From DAOUBP01 sp964474695 (GTDB taxonomy: Bacteria > Chloroflexota > Anaerolineae > CG2-30-64-16), in assembly GCA_964474695.1 (NCBI GenBank), contig CAYYTK010000016.1, forward strand, positions 30,991 to 94,990: a stretch of 64,000 nt of DNA. The letters are read 5' to 3'. How positions within the stretch are numbered: the first letter of the stretch is position 1; the number at the start of each line of letters is the position of its first letter. Under the pieces are notes generated by a model. It did no database searches, was not told where the DNA came from, and saw nothing but the letters and a program-made list of their open reading frames with translations. Below are positions 1 through 7,510 of this stretch, piece by piece. The position numbers were made by a program, and so were the translations under genes.

Positions 1-1793
1 GGCAGCACCTGTTCGCGCGCCTCCCGCAGCTCCAGGTGCAGCCGGTCCGCGTCGGCACGGACCAGCTTCATGGTCCGGTTGACGTCTTCCACCAGGGTCA
101 GCCCGTGACGGCGTTCCAGCTCGCTGAGGAAGACCTGCAGCACGGCGTGGGTCGTCTCGGCCAGCGATTCAAGCGTTCGGTGGGCCGCCAGGTATGCTTG
201 CAGATCTACCTGAGCGATCGCTGCCAGGCCGTAGCGTTCGTAGATCTCCAGCAGTAATGCGGGATGCACCCCTGGTCCGGCGGGAAACGCCAGTCGTTCC
301 AGCGTGGAACGTCGTCCGGCGCAACGACCGGTCAACAGCGGCAGCACGCCGGACAGATCCGGGTAGAGCAGGTTCAAGAGCGGTCGCACCGCCAGATCAG
401 CCACGTGCTCACCGTTGGCTGCGATTTTGTTATCCGCGTCCGGCTGCCGGCGCCCGAATCCTTTCACGTATTGGAGGCGCGAATCGCTGAGCAGCGGTCC
501 CAGGAGGCCACTGACAAAGTGCGGGTGGATATTGGCGGTGGTGCTATCGAGCCACACGACGAGATCGCCGCGCGTGAGGTAGAGGCTCTTCCACAGGGCT
601 TCTCCCAGTCCTCCCAGCAGGCCGTACTGCGGCAGGATCTCGTGTTGCATATAGACCGGCACACCCAGGTCGGCGGCAATCTCACGCGTGCGGTCGGTAG
701 AGCCACCGTCAACGAGCACGATCTCGTCCAGCAGCGGCGCCCTGTCGTAGAGCGCCGATTTGATTGAGCGGATGACCTTGCCAATGGTGGCTTCATCGTT
801 GAGCGCGGGCAGGGCCAGGCTGATGCTCAGCCCGCGCTGAGCTTTCAAGTCCAACAGCCTCCGGACGTCAGCAAACTCCTCGGCGTGATAGGTGTTTTCG
901 GCCAGCCACTTGTCGACCAGCAGGGCGATGGCGCCTTGAGCCATGGCCGGATCGGCGGATTCCACAGGCACTGCGCGGCGCGTACGCACCAGCAGCACGC
1001 CGGCCGTGCTCTCCCGGATGATGCGGTCGGCGAAGGCGCCTAGTGAAGCGCCGCTGAGCCGCGCCGCGCTGCCCATCACCACCAGGTCAGCGTCCTGGCT
1101 CGCTGTCAACACGGTGCCCGCCGGGTCGTCAGTCTCGATCTCGCGCAGCGTCACGTCGGGCAGGTGAGCCAGCACGCTGGCCAGTCCGCGATAAGCGGCC
1201 TCCTGGCGCCCGGCCGCGCCCTTCTCGCCAGCCGGCGTTCGTACGTGCAACACAGTTACCGCCGCGCTTGATGTCCTGGCAATGCTCAAGGCCACGCGCA
1301 CGGCCAGCTCGGCATACGGGCCACCCCGAACCGGGACCAGAATGCGGCGGCATTCATGCCGTGAGATGCCGGCTGCGGGCATATCGCCGTAACCCAGCGC
1401 GACATCACAAGGAGGCCGCGTCAGCCACCTCAGCATTTCGGCGGCAGGCGGCTCTGGCCTGCACGGATGGCCGATGATCAGCAGGTCAGGCTCTTTCTGT
1501 TGTACTGCGCGCGTGATCTCGGGCCAGGGTGCATGCGTCACGCGTACGTGAATCCGCACCTGGGCAGCCTGCGCCGCGCTCAGCCGGTTCAGCGTAGCGC
1601 GCATCTCGCGGGCTGCGAGCATTCCAAAGGCCAACGGCTCTTCCGGCGGCAAAACGACCAGCCCTAACAGCGTAACGTTCTGCGCCTCAGCCACCCCGAG
1701 CGACGCGGTCAGTGCCGCCTCGGCATCGCAATCGGGCAATACCGCCGCCAACACCTTGCGAAACGGTGCAAACTCGTGAGCCACGGGGGTCAT
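1..1793 (-). CDS. Universal stress protein / glucosyl-3-phosphoglycerate synthase-like glycosyltransferase fusion (3' end outside window)
   Basis: Reading the minus strand from ATG at 1793 gives 597 codons without a stop up to the window edge, so the C-terminus is missing. Residues 1-270 look like two universal-stress-protein (UspA) halves: the first starts FRKVLAAVLP, the second RRILVPVRGG and ends with VVMGSAARLSG...GVLLVRTRR, the usual ATP-binding G-X(n)-G-S style tail. From about residue 320 it becomes a family-2/81 glycosyltransferase: SLALPALNDEATIGKVI, then DEIVLVDGGSTDRT (nucleotide-binding), VVWLDSTTANIHPHFV, YVKGF and TGRCAGRR. This order resembles glucosyl-3-phosphoglycerate synthase (GpgS), which makes the precursor of glucosylglycerate and methylglucose lipopolysaccharides. 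The usual DSD metal motif reads LDS here. The start overlaps the upstream receiver gene by ATGA, so translation is probably coupled. The UspA-GpgS fusion is read from sequence; the substrate is inferred. Confidence 0.8.
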   Translation of the reverse strand, partial: MTPVAHEFAPFRKVLAAVLPDCDAEAALTASLGVAEAQNVTLLGLVVLPPEEPLAFGMLAAREMRATLNRLSAAQAAQVRIHVRVTHAPWPEITRAVQQKEPDLLIIGHPCRPEPPAAEMLRWLTRPPCDVALGYGDMPAAGISRHECRRILVPVRGGPYAELAVRVALSIARTSSAAVTVLHVRTPAGEKGAAGRQEAAYRGLASVLAHLPDVTLREIETDDPAGTVLTASQDADLVVMGSAARLSGASLGAFADRIIRESTAGVLLVRTRRAVPVESADPAMAQGAIALLVDKWLAENTYHAEEFADVRRLLDLKAQRGLSISLALPALNDEATIGKVIRSIKSALYDRAPLLDEIVLVDGGSTDRTREIAADLGVPVYMQHEILPQYGLLGGLGEALWKSLYLTRGDLVVWLDSTTANIHPHFVSGLLGPLLSDSRLQYVKGFGRRQPDADNKIAANGEHVADLAVRPLLNLLYPDLSGVLPLLTGRCAGRRSTLERLAFPAGPGVHPALLLEIYERYGLAAIAQVDLQAYLAAHRTLESLAETTHAVLQVFLSELERRHGLTLVEDVNRTMKLVRADADRLHLELREAREQVL

Positions 1794-2236
1794 CGTCCTC
1801 TCCCATTTTCCTGCGGCAGGCCAGCACGCCCCGCTGCCGAGGCATCTGGGGCTTCCCGTGGTGACGCAGAAATGGCCTGCCGTACGATCTGGCGGAACTC
1901 CTCGACTTCCACGGGCTTTTCCAGGCAACGGTAGATGCGTAGGCGGACCGCATCCTCGTGCAAGGTGCGACAGCCGTACGCCGTGATCCAGATCACGGGC
2001 AACAGCGATGCTCGCGAGCGAACCAGCTCCGTGAGGGAGATGCCGTCGAGCCCTGGCAGCCGGATATCGGTGACGAGCAGGTCGAAGGCAGACCCCTCCA
2101 GGAGCCGGTACGCCGCATGACCATCCTGGGCTGTTTCGATGTCGCACGGCAGATTCAACCGGCGCAGGGCAGCCTGCAGAACGAACAGCACTTGACGGTC
2201 ATCGTCCACCAGTAAAATCCGCTTGCGCTCCTGCAT
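1790..2236 (-). CDS. Single-domain response regulator (CheY-like receiver)
   Basis: This 148-residue protein starts MQERKRILLVDDDRQVL, the acidic pocket of a receiver. The phosphoacceptor lies in DLLVTDIRLPGLDG, the conserved Thr in VIWITAYG, and the Lys in CLEKPVEVEEF. After the receiver there are only about 25 Ala/Arg-rich residues and no DNA-binding domain, so it probably acts by protein contact. I chose ATG at 2236 because GGAGG motifs (2250-2258) precede it; an ORF extending to 2311 would start upstream of the ribosome site and the promoter-like sequence. Its TGA overlaps the ATG of the UspA/glycosyltransferase gene (ATGA), suggesting it controls or is coexpressed with that enzyme. Confidence 0.85.
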   Translation of the reverse strand: MQERKRILLVDDDRQVLFVLQAALRRLNLPCDIETAQDGHAAYRLLEGSAFDLLVTDIRLPGLDGISLTELVRSRASLLPVIWITAYGCRTLHEDAVRLRIYRCLEKPVEVEEFRQIVRQAISASPREAPDASAAGRAGLPQENGRGR

Positions 2237-2285
2237 GATGACGCTGAAACCTCCTCCCTTCGTTATCCGTAAGGGCGCCAAAAAG

Positions 2286-2294
2286 ATCATAACA
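2286..2294 (-). promoter_or_regulatory. Extended -10 promoter candidate for the receiver / UspA-glycosyltransferase pair
   Basis: On the minus strand the sequence TGTTATGAT forms an extended -10 (TG-N-TATGAT). A TTGCTC lies 14 bp upstream, too close for a standard -35. It sits about 50 bp before the receiver start at 2236. A related element precedes the aminopeptidase gene (3487-3495). Confidence 0.45.
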
Positions 2295-2319
2295 GATAAA
2301 TCAGCGAGCAACCGGCGGA

Positions 2320-3399
2320 TCAGGTTGTGAATGCGTTAGGGTTTGGATGCGGTCCTGCAACTCCCAACATCTCGTAGTCAAAGCGCCCGTCACGCATGAT
2401 CTCTTCGTCATCGATGGCAATAGTGCAGCGGATGGGAATCACGTCCACGTGTAGTGTGGAATTCCAGGATGCGCCGGTTTCGGCCGGATGAGGGCTGCCG
2501 AACGCAACATGGACGCCCGGCATCTTCTCGTCCTGCAGCAGGTTGCCAGTCAATTTGCGCAGCCCGACGTTGGTGCCGATGGCGAATTCGCCCACGCGCC
2601 GGGCGTTTTCCGCGCTATCAAGATACGTGAGCAAATCAGTCGCCAGGGGGTCATGGCCGAGCACGTCTGCCACCTGGCCATCTCGGATGAGGAAGGTGAT
2701 TGGATCGCTCAGGATGCCGTACTTTTGGCTGAAGTAATCGCCGATCACATGCGCGACCAGCGTGCCGTTGACGGTCTGCGGGCACGAGAAGGTTTCGCCT
2801 TCCGGCAGGTTGCCCCACTGGCCCGCGTTGTGGTAGAGGCCGGTGCATGCCACCCAGCGCCAATCGGAGTTGAAGCGGGCCGTCAAGTCGGTGCCGTTGG
2901 GCGTGGTGACCTGAATGGTGTCCGCCAGCCGCGCCATATCATACACGGCAGTCGTGATCGACGCGACCATACGGTAGTCGGTGTTCATGCCCTCGGTCAT
3001 GAGCTGAGCGGTGATGCCTGGCATGTGGGCATGGCGCACCTTGAGATCCTGGATCAGGAAGGTGCGCAGAGCCATGCGAAAACTGACCTCACCGGGCTGG
3101 CTGGCTGCGGTGTAGAACGTGATGTGCGGCCGGAAGCGGTGCAACTCGGCCCGCAGCGGTTCGGGCATGGTCAGAATCGGCCGGTCGGTGAATTGTTCGA
3201 GATCGTGCACCAGCACTTCGCCCCCAGCATCTGAGGCCTCCTCGCCCAGCAGGCGGCCGATGCCGTGGGTCAACTTGTCGGTGATGACACACACGCGGTT
3301 GCCGGGCCTGACATTCATGCAGGTGCGCACCGCCGCCTGGGCGCCGGCGCGCATGGCCTCCAGTTGTCTCAGGCTGATGTGAGAGATATCCGTAGGCAC
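2320..3399 (-). CDS. M29-family (AmpS/PepS-like) aminopeptidase
   Basis: This soluble protein of about 359 residues resembles leucyl aminopeptidase AmpS/T (MEROPS M29), dinuclear metallo-exopeptidases acting on peptide N-termini; distantly related NicX dioxygenases share the fold. The C-terminal half carries GEFAIGTNVGL (metal Glu region), MPGVHVAFGSPH (metal His), then WNSTLHVDVI, where His-X-Asp matches the M29 metal ligands. The N-terminal half shows VRPGNRVCVITD and the HDL sheet typical of the family. I prefer GTG at 3399, just after GGAGGGGAA; an upstream in-frame ATG at 3456 has no such site. There is no signal peptide. It sits between two response regulators, 165 bp downstream of the OmpR-type gene with its own promoter-like sequence. 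Peptidase activity is a family inference. Confidence 0.75.
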   Translation of the reverse strand: MPTDISHISLRQLEAMRAGAQAAVRTCMNVRPGNRVCVITDKLTHGIGRLLGEEASDAGGEVLVHDLEQFTDRPILTMPEPLRAELHRFRPHITFYTAASQPGEVSFRMALRTFLIQDLKVRHAHMPGITAQLMTEGMNTDYRMVASITTAVYDMARLADTIQVTTPNGTDLTARFNSDWRWVACTGLYHNAGQWGNLPEGETFSCPQTVNGTLVAHVIGDYFSQKYGILSDPITFLIRDGQVADVLGHDPLATDLLTYLDSAENARRVGEFAIGTNVGLRKLTGNLLQDEKMPGVHVAFGSPHPAETGASWNSTLHVDVIPIRCTIAIDDEEIMRDGRFDYEMLGVAGPHPNPNAFTT

Positions 3400-3485
3400 T
3401 TCCCCTCCACTTGAATCTCGCCTGGGCGGTGCGCCGGGCGCAAGGGAGCGCTGCACGATGTGCGCCTCGCCCCTGGTCGTGAAGG

Positions 3486-3550
3486 CATCATAGCAGAGAA
3501 AAGAATGCGCAACGGTTGGATTAGGTTGGGAATGCGTTGGGGTTTGGATG
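3486..3550 (-). pseudogene. Remnant of a second aminopeptidase 3' end (65-bp duplication scar)
   Basis: Minus strand 3550-3486 aligns without gaps to 2349-2285, with about 51 of 65 positions identical. The latter covers the last codons of the aminopeptidase (HPNPNAFTT, stop), the spacer and the next gene's promoter. In the upstream copy the same frame reads HPNPNAFPT followed by TAA. No further aminopeptidase homology is visible before it. This is best explained as the tail of a former tandem gene copy whose body was deleted. Confidence 0.55.
3487..3495 (-). promoter_or_regulatory. Extended -10 promoter candidate for the aminopeptidase gene
   Basis: Minus strand TGCTATGAT (TG-N-TATGAT) lies about 90 bp before the GTG at 3399. 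A TTGCGC lies 14 bp upstream, the same spacing as in the copy at 2286-2294. Both elements fall within a duplicated 65-bp segment. Confidence 0.45.
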
Positions 3551-3564
3551 GCGGAGACGGGTGA

Positions 3565-4323
3565 TCAGGGATTACCACTGGCGTTGGGGTCACTCGCCTG
3601 GCTGGCAGATCCGATGGTGTAACCTACCCCGCGTATATTGAGGATGGTGCGCGGATGTGCGGGGTCCGGCTCGATCTTGGTGCGCAGGCGATGGATGTAC
3701 CACTTGACGATCTGGCGTGCTTCGTGTTGGTGCTCGGGCGCATACCCCTGGATGACGTTTACCAGTTCCTTGGGGGGCACGGTTCGATGCGCGTTTTCGA
3801 TCAGATACGCCAGCAGGCTGAACTCGGCCGGCGCCAGCTCGACCGGTTGGCCGGCGCAAGACACAAGACATTTGTCCAGGTCGAGGATCAAGTGACCATG
3901 CCGCAACCGACGCGCAGGTGGTTCTTCAGGCGACTGGGTGCCGCGTGTCTGTCGCTGGGCCAGCGCTTCGCGTACGGCCGTCAACAGGACTTCTGGCTCG
4001 GCCGGCTTCAGCAGATAGCCGTCCACGCCCTCACGGATGGCGGCCATGGCGGACTCCAGCGACCCGTGCGCGGTCAGGATGACGACCGCCATCCCCGGCC
4101 AGCGCCAGCGGATGCCTTCGAGCACGCGCAGACCGTCCACACGCGTGCCCAGGTTGAGGTCCAGGATCGCCAGGTCAAACGGCTCATCGCGCAGCAAATT
4201 CAGTGCTGCGTCCCCGCTTTCTGCAGTAACCACAGCATGCCCGGCGCGGCGTAATGTTTCGGCCAGGGTGAAACGCACGCCCGCATCGTCGTCCACTATC
4301 AGCGTACGGATGACGTCACCCAT
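3565..4323 (-). CDS. Two-component response regulator, OmpR-type winged helix
   Basis: The protein has 252 residues. An N-terminal receiver begins MGDVIRTLIVDDDAG; the phosphoacceptor is in DLAILDLNLGTRVDG, the Thr in VVILTAHG and the Lys in GYLLKPAEPEVL. A linker of about 30 residues follows. The OmpR/PhoB winged-helix domain includes PVELAPAEFSLLAYL, a recognition-helix region ending WYIHRLRTKIEP, and a C-terminal hairpin NIRGVGYTIG. ATG at 4323 was preferred to the longer ORF because GGAGGGAT precedes it. The start overlaps the last 8 bases of the kinase gene, so the two form a coupled sensor/regulator pair. Confidence 0.88.
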   Translation of the reverse strand: MGDVIRTLIVDDDAGVRFTLAETLRRAGHAVVTAESGDAALNLLRDEPFDLAILDLNLGTRVDGLRVLEGIRWRWPGMAVVILTAHGSLESAMAAIREGVDGYLLKPAEPEVLLTAVREALAQRQTRGTQSPEEPPARRLRHGHLILDLDKCLVSCAGQPVELAPAEFSLLAYLIENAHRTVPPKELVNVIQGYAPEHQHEARQIVKWYIHRLRTKIEPDPAHPRTILNIRGVGYTIGSASQASDPNASGNP

Positions 4324-5995
4324 CTGATCCCTCCGGAAGTATGGGGAGCCACACAATGAACGTTGTCCCCTGGCCAGGACGGCTGTGCGCCTCGATGCTG
4401 CCGTGGTGCCGTTCGACGATGGTGCGGCTGGTGAACAGCCCCAGACCCAGGCCTTTCTTCTTGGTAGTGTAGAACGGCTCGAATACTCGCTCCAGCACTG
4501 CAGGGGGTATCCCGGCGCCCGAGTCGCGCACTGCCACGCGTACCCCGGCCGGATTTCTACTCTGCGTTGAGCGGATCATCAACTGTCCACCTTGGGGCAT
4601 GGCATCTATCGCGTTCAGCAATAGATTGAGAAACACCTGGCGGATGCGGTCGGCCACGACCAACAGAGGCGGCAGCCGGCGTGCCGGCCGCCAGACGACC
4701 TGAATGCCCTGCTCGGTGCATTTGGGCGTACTTAGGGTGAGCAGTTGCGAAAGCATGTCGTTGAGATCCACCACTTCCGGCTGCTCTGGCTGGGAGACTG
4801 TCTGTAGATCGCGCAGTTGAGCCACGGTGCGGGCGACGCGGTGCAGTTCTTCGCGCGCTACAGCCAGGTAGCGGCCTGCCTCGGCAGGCTCCGCCAGCGT
4901 CTCCTCGGCCAGCCCCAGGCAGCCGATGATGGATTGGAGTGGATTGTTGATCTCATGGGCCAATGAGGCGCCCAGGCGCCCGGTGATGGCCAGTTTTTCG
5001 GCCTCGATGAGCGCGCCCTGCGTCTTCCGCGCTTCGGTGACATCTTCGATCATGACTACCGCCAGGTTGCCCGCTTCCGGCGCAGCGCGCACTTGAGCCA
5101 ACGTCATATGCGCCCAGATCCTCGGGCCATCCTTGCGTCGCAAGGTAATATCTGACCTGAAAGGCAGCTTCTGCGCGGTCAGCGCTGCATCCAGGCGACG
5201 ATTGACGTCAAGATGGTCTGCGCCAGCGGCCAGCAGATCGGTAAAGGTCCTCTCCTGCAACTCCGCCTCGCCGTAGCCGAGCAGCTCCTGCAGCGCCGGA
5301 TTGGCCTGCAAGAGCTGGCCGCCGGGCGTCGCCAGCAACATGCCGATGGGCGCGGCTGCGAAGATGGCGCGCAGGCGCGCCTCGCTGAGGCGCAGCGCAG
5401 CCGTTCGTTCAGCCACCCGCGTTTCCAGCTCCTCGGCATGGCGGCGATTCTGTTCGTGGAGGCGGGCGTCCACGATGGCGACGGCGAGTTGATCGGCGAT
5501 GTCGGCGATTGCCTCCAGATCTGCCTGGGGCGGCGCCTCCGGGTGTTCCGAACCGAACGTCAGCGCGCCGATCACCTGGCCCTCGGTGACAAGTGGGAAG
5601 CTGGCATAGCAGCGCACCCCTTCACTCCGCAGCAGTTCAACCCAGGGATGTGTAAAGGGTGCGGCGCTCAGGTCCGCCACCAGGTACGGCTGGCCCTGGG
5701 GCGAGTCGCCGAGGAAGACCGCCCGGCTGAGTTGCGCCCGAGCCCCGGCTCGCAGTTGGAGCCCCGTGTCGCTGCTGGTGGCCAGCAACAGCACCTCATC
5801 GGCTTGGAAATCGAAGAGGGCCACGCTGGCGCGCAGGCAGGGCACGAGCTCGCGCAGGCCGCGGAGCGCTGTGTCGGCGGTTTGGTCGACCGACTGGGCG
5901 CGGAGGACCGCGCAGTCTATCTCGCGCAGCAGCCGCAGCCGCTCGCGATACCGCTGGGCGTCGTGGGTCGCGGTCGCTCTTGCGTCCTGGATCAT
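4316..5995 (-). CDS. Sensor histidine kinase, GAF-PAS-HisKA-HATPase, soluble
   Basis: The product has 559 residues and no membrane segment. A GAF domain covers roughly residues 20-180 (RLRLLREIDCAVLRAQS onward), and a coiled coil leads to a PAS domain at about 205-325 (FAAAPIGMLLATPGG). The phosphoacceptor helix is ASLAHEINNPLQSIIG, with His near residue 346. The HATPase has the N box VFLNLLLNAIDAMPQGG, then DSGAGIPP and KKKGLGLGLF. ATG at 5995 follows GGAGG with 5-6 bases spacing; the ORF extends further up but begins before the promoter. It lies upstream of its OmpR-type partner and overlaps it. GAF plus PAS and no membrane suggest cytoplasmic sensing of a small molecule, redox state or light; the ligand is unknown. 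Confidence 0.88.
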   Translation of the reverse strand: MIQDARATATHDAQRYRERLRLLREIDCAVLRAQSVDQTADTALRGLRELVPCLRASVALFDFQADEVLLLATSSDTGLQLRAGARAQLSRAVFLGDSPQGQPYLVADLSAAPFTHPWVELLRSEGVRCYASFPLVTEGQVIGALTFGSEHPEAPPQADLEAIADIADQLAVAIVDARLHEQNRRHAEELETRVAERTAALRLSEARLRAIFAAAPIGMLLATPGGQLLQANPALQELLGYGEAELQERTFTDLLAAGADHLDVNRRLDAALTAQKLPFRSDITLRRKDGPRIWAHMTLAQVRAAPEAGNLAVVMIEDVTEARKTQGALIEAEKLAITGRLGASLAHEINNPLQSIIGCLGLAEETLAEPAEAGRYLAVAREELHRVARTVAQLRDLQTVSQPEQPEVVDLNDMLSQLLTLSTPKCTEQGIQVVWRPARRLPPLLVVADRIRQVFLNLLLNAIDAMPQGGQLMIRSTQSRNPAGVRVAVRDSGAGIPPAVLERVFEPFYTTKKKGLGLGLFTSRTIVERHHGSIEAHSRPGQGTTFIVWLPILPEGSDG

Positions 5996-6011
5996 GTATC
6001 CTCCGGGGCGC

Positions 6012-6020
6012 ATTATAACA
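6012..6020 (-). promoter_or_regulatory. Extended -10 promoter candidate for the kinase-regulator operon
   Basis: Minus strand TGTTATAAT is a perfect extended -10 (TG-N-TATAAT). No convincing -35 is seen. The predicted start would fall about 10 bases before the ATG at 5995, leaving a leader that is essentially just the ribosome site. Confidence 0.55.
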
Positions 6021-6148
6021 CAGTGCTTCCCAGTCTTCACTAACGGCGAACAACCGGACCCGGCAGCAATGCCAACCAAATCCAGCCGTTCCCGGCGACT
6101 TTTGCCCGTATGATTAGGGCCAGGAAACTCGAGATAGGAGTCACACAC

Positions 6149-7498
6149 ATGGCGGGAATTGCAGGTATCAACGCGACTGGCAAGCACGCCCTGGTCGATC
6201 AGATGCTGAACAGGTTGCGTCACCGGGGACCGTCCGGACGCGTCATCGTTGAGACCGAAACAGCCACCTTAGGCCTGGTGTACTCGGCAGCGGAGGCCGG
6301 TGTAGCTGAAGACCTGGAGCAGCGGGGCGTCGCGCGGGACGGCGAGGGCCACAGCCGCCTGGCCGAGGCGCGCAGCGTGGGCGATCGCCTGGCCTTGACG
6401 CGCGACGCGTTGGGTGTTGCGCCGCTGTACTACGGCCGGTGGACCGATGGCACATTGTGCTTTGCATCCGAGGTGAAGGTGCTTCTGCCGTTCACTCGCA
6501 ACATCCACGAGCTGCCTCCAGCCAGCATGTACGATGGCGTCCAGATGCAGACTTACTTCCAGCTAGCGGAGCAAGCGCACCTGAACGCTTCGCCCTCACG
6601 CCTGGCCCAGGAGTTGCGTCGCCGCCTGACCGCGGCGGTGGATCGGCGGATCGGCGGTGGCGAGGTCGGCTCCTGGCTGTCAGGTGGTCTCGATTCCAGC
6701 GCCATCGCCGCCCTGGCCCGGCCGTACGTGGATCGGCTGCACACCTTTGCGGCTGGCGTCGAAGGCGCCCCCGACCTGGCGTTCGCGGCCGAAGTGGCCG
6801 GATTCATCGGCTCGGATCACCACGAAGTCACCGTTGACTTCGCCCAGATGTCGGCTGCCTTGCCCAAGGTCATCTACCATCTGGAGTCCTTCGACGCGCT
6901 GCTGGTGCGGTCGAGCATCACGAACTACCTGGTGGCGCAGGCCGCGGCCGAATACGTTCCGGCGGTCTTCTCCGGCGAGGGCGGGGATGAGTTGTTCGCG
7001 GGCTACGCGTATCTCAAGACCCTTGAGCCTGCCGCCCTGCCCGCTGAGCTGATTGACATCATCGGACGGCTGCACAACACGGCGCTGCAGCGCGTGGATC
7101 GCTGCGCCTCCGCGCACGGCACGGTTGCACATGTGCCGTTTCTCGCCCCTGAGGTGGTGGCGTTGGCCTTGCAGATCCCGGTCGAGTTCAAGCTACGGGA
7201 TGGCGTAGAAAAGTGGATCTTGCGCCGCGCCCTGGACGGCGTGCTGCCGGAGTCAGTGCTGGTGCGCACCAAGGCCAAGTTCTGGGAGGGCGCCGGAGCA
7301 GGTGACCTGCTGGCCCAGCATGCCGAGAAGCGGATCACTGATGCTGACTTTGCCGCAGAGCGGATCCTGCCCAATGGCTGGACCCTGAACACCAAGGAGG
7401 AACTGCTCTACTATCGCATCTTTCGCGAGCATTTTGGCGATCTGGGTGATTTGACCTGGATGGGGCGCACAAAAGGCGCGTCGCGCGCTGAGATATAA
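6149..7498 (+). CDS. Asparagine synthetase-like protein with an Ala in place of the catalytic Cys
   Basis: The 449-residue protein has the architecture of AsnB: a shortened N-terminal class-II glutamine amidotransferase-like domain (1-150, with RLRHRGPSG) and a C-terminal synthetase domain. The ATP pyrophosphatase loop is GSWLSGGLDSSAIAAL, and a later motif is VFSGEGGDELFAGY, so adenylation of a carboxylate is likely retained. The N-terminus reads MAGIAGI where active enzymes read MCGI: the nucleophile Cys is replaced by Ala, so glutamine hydrolysis should not occur and ammonia or another amine may be used. AGGAG upstream of ATG 6149 supports this start over the longer ORF from 6110. It is followed 12 bp later by the double DarA-like gene. 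The substrate is not certain; it may not be aspartate. Confidence 0.82.
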   Translation: MAGIAGINATGKHALVDQMLNRLRHRGPSGRVIVETETATLGLVYSAAEAGVAEDLEQRGVARDGEGHSRLAEARSVGDRLALTRDALGVAPLYYGRWTDGTLCFASEVKVLLPFTRNIHELPPASMYDGVQMQTYFQLAEQAHLNASPSRLAQELRRRLTAAVDRRIGGGEVGSWLSGGLDSSAIAALARPYVDRLHTFAAGVEGAPDLAFAAEVAGFIGSDHHEVTVDFAQMSAALPKVIYHLESFDALLVRSSITNYLVAQAAAEYVPAVFSGEGGDELFAGYAYLKTLEPAALPAELIDIIGRLHNTALQRVDRCASAHGTVAHVPFLAPEVVALALQIPVEFKLRDGVEKWILRRALDGVLPESVLVRTKAKFWEGAGAGDLLAQHAEKRITDADFAAERILPNGWTLNTKEELLYYRIFREHFGDLGDLTWMGRTKGASRAEI

Positions 7499-7510
7499 AG
7501 GAGCGAGAAC

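Noticed and set aside
1129..1353. Short frames in the first 1.8 kb on both strands
   Set aside because: They are shadows of the UspA/glycosyltransferase gene, which is continuous from 1793 to the window edge.
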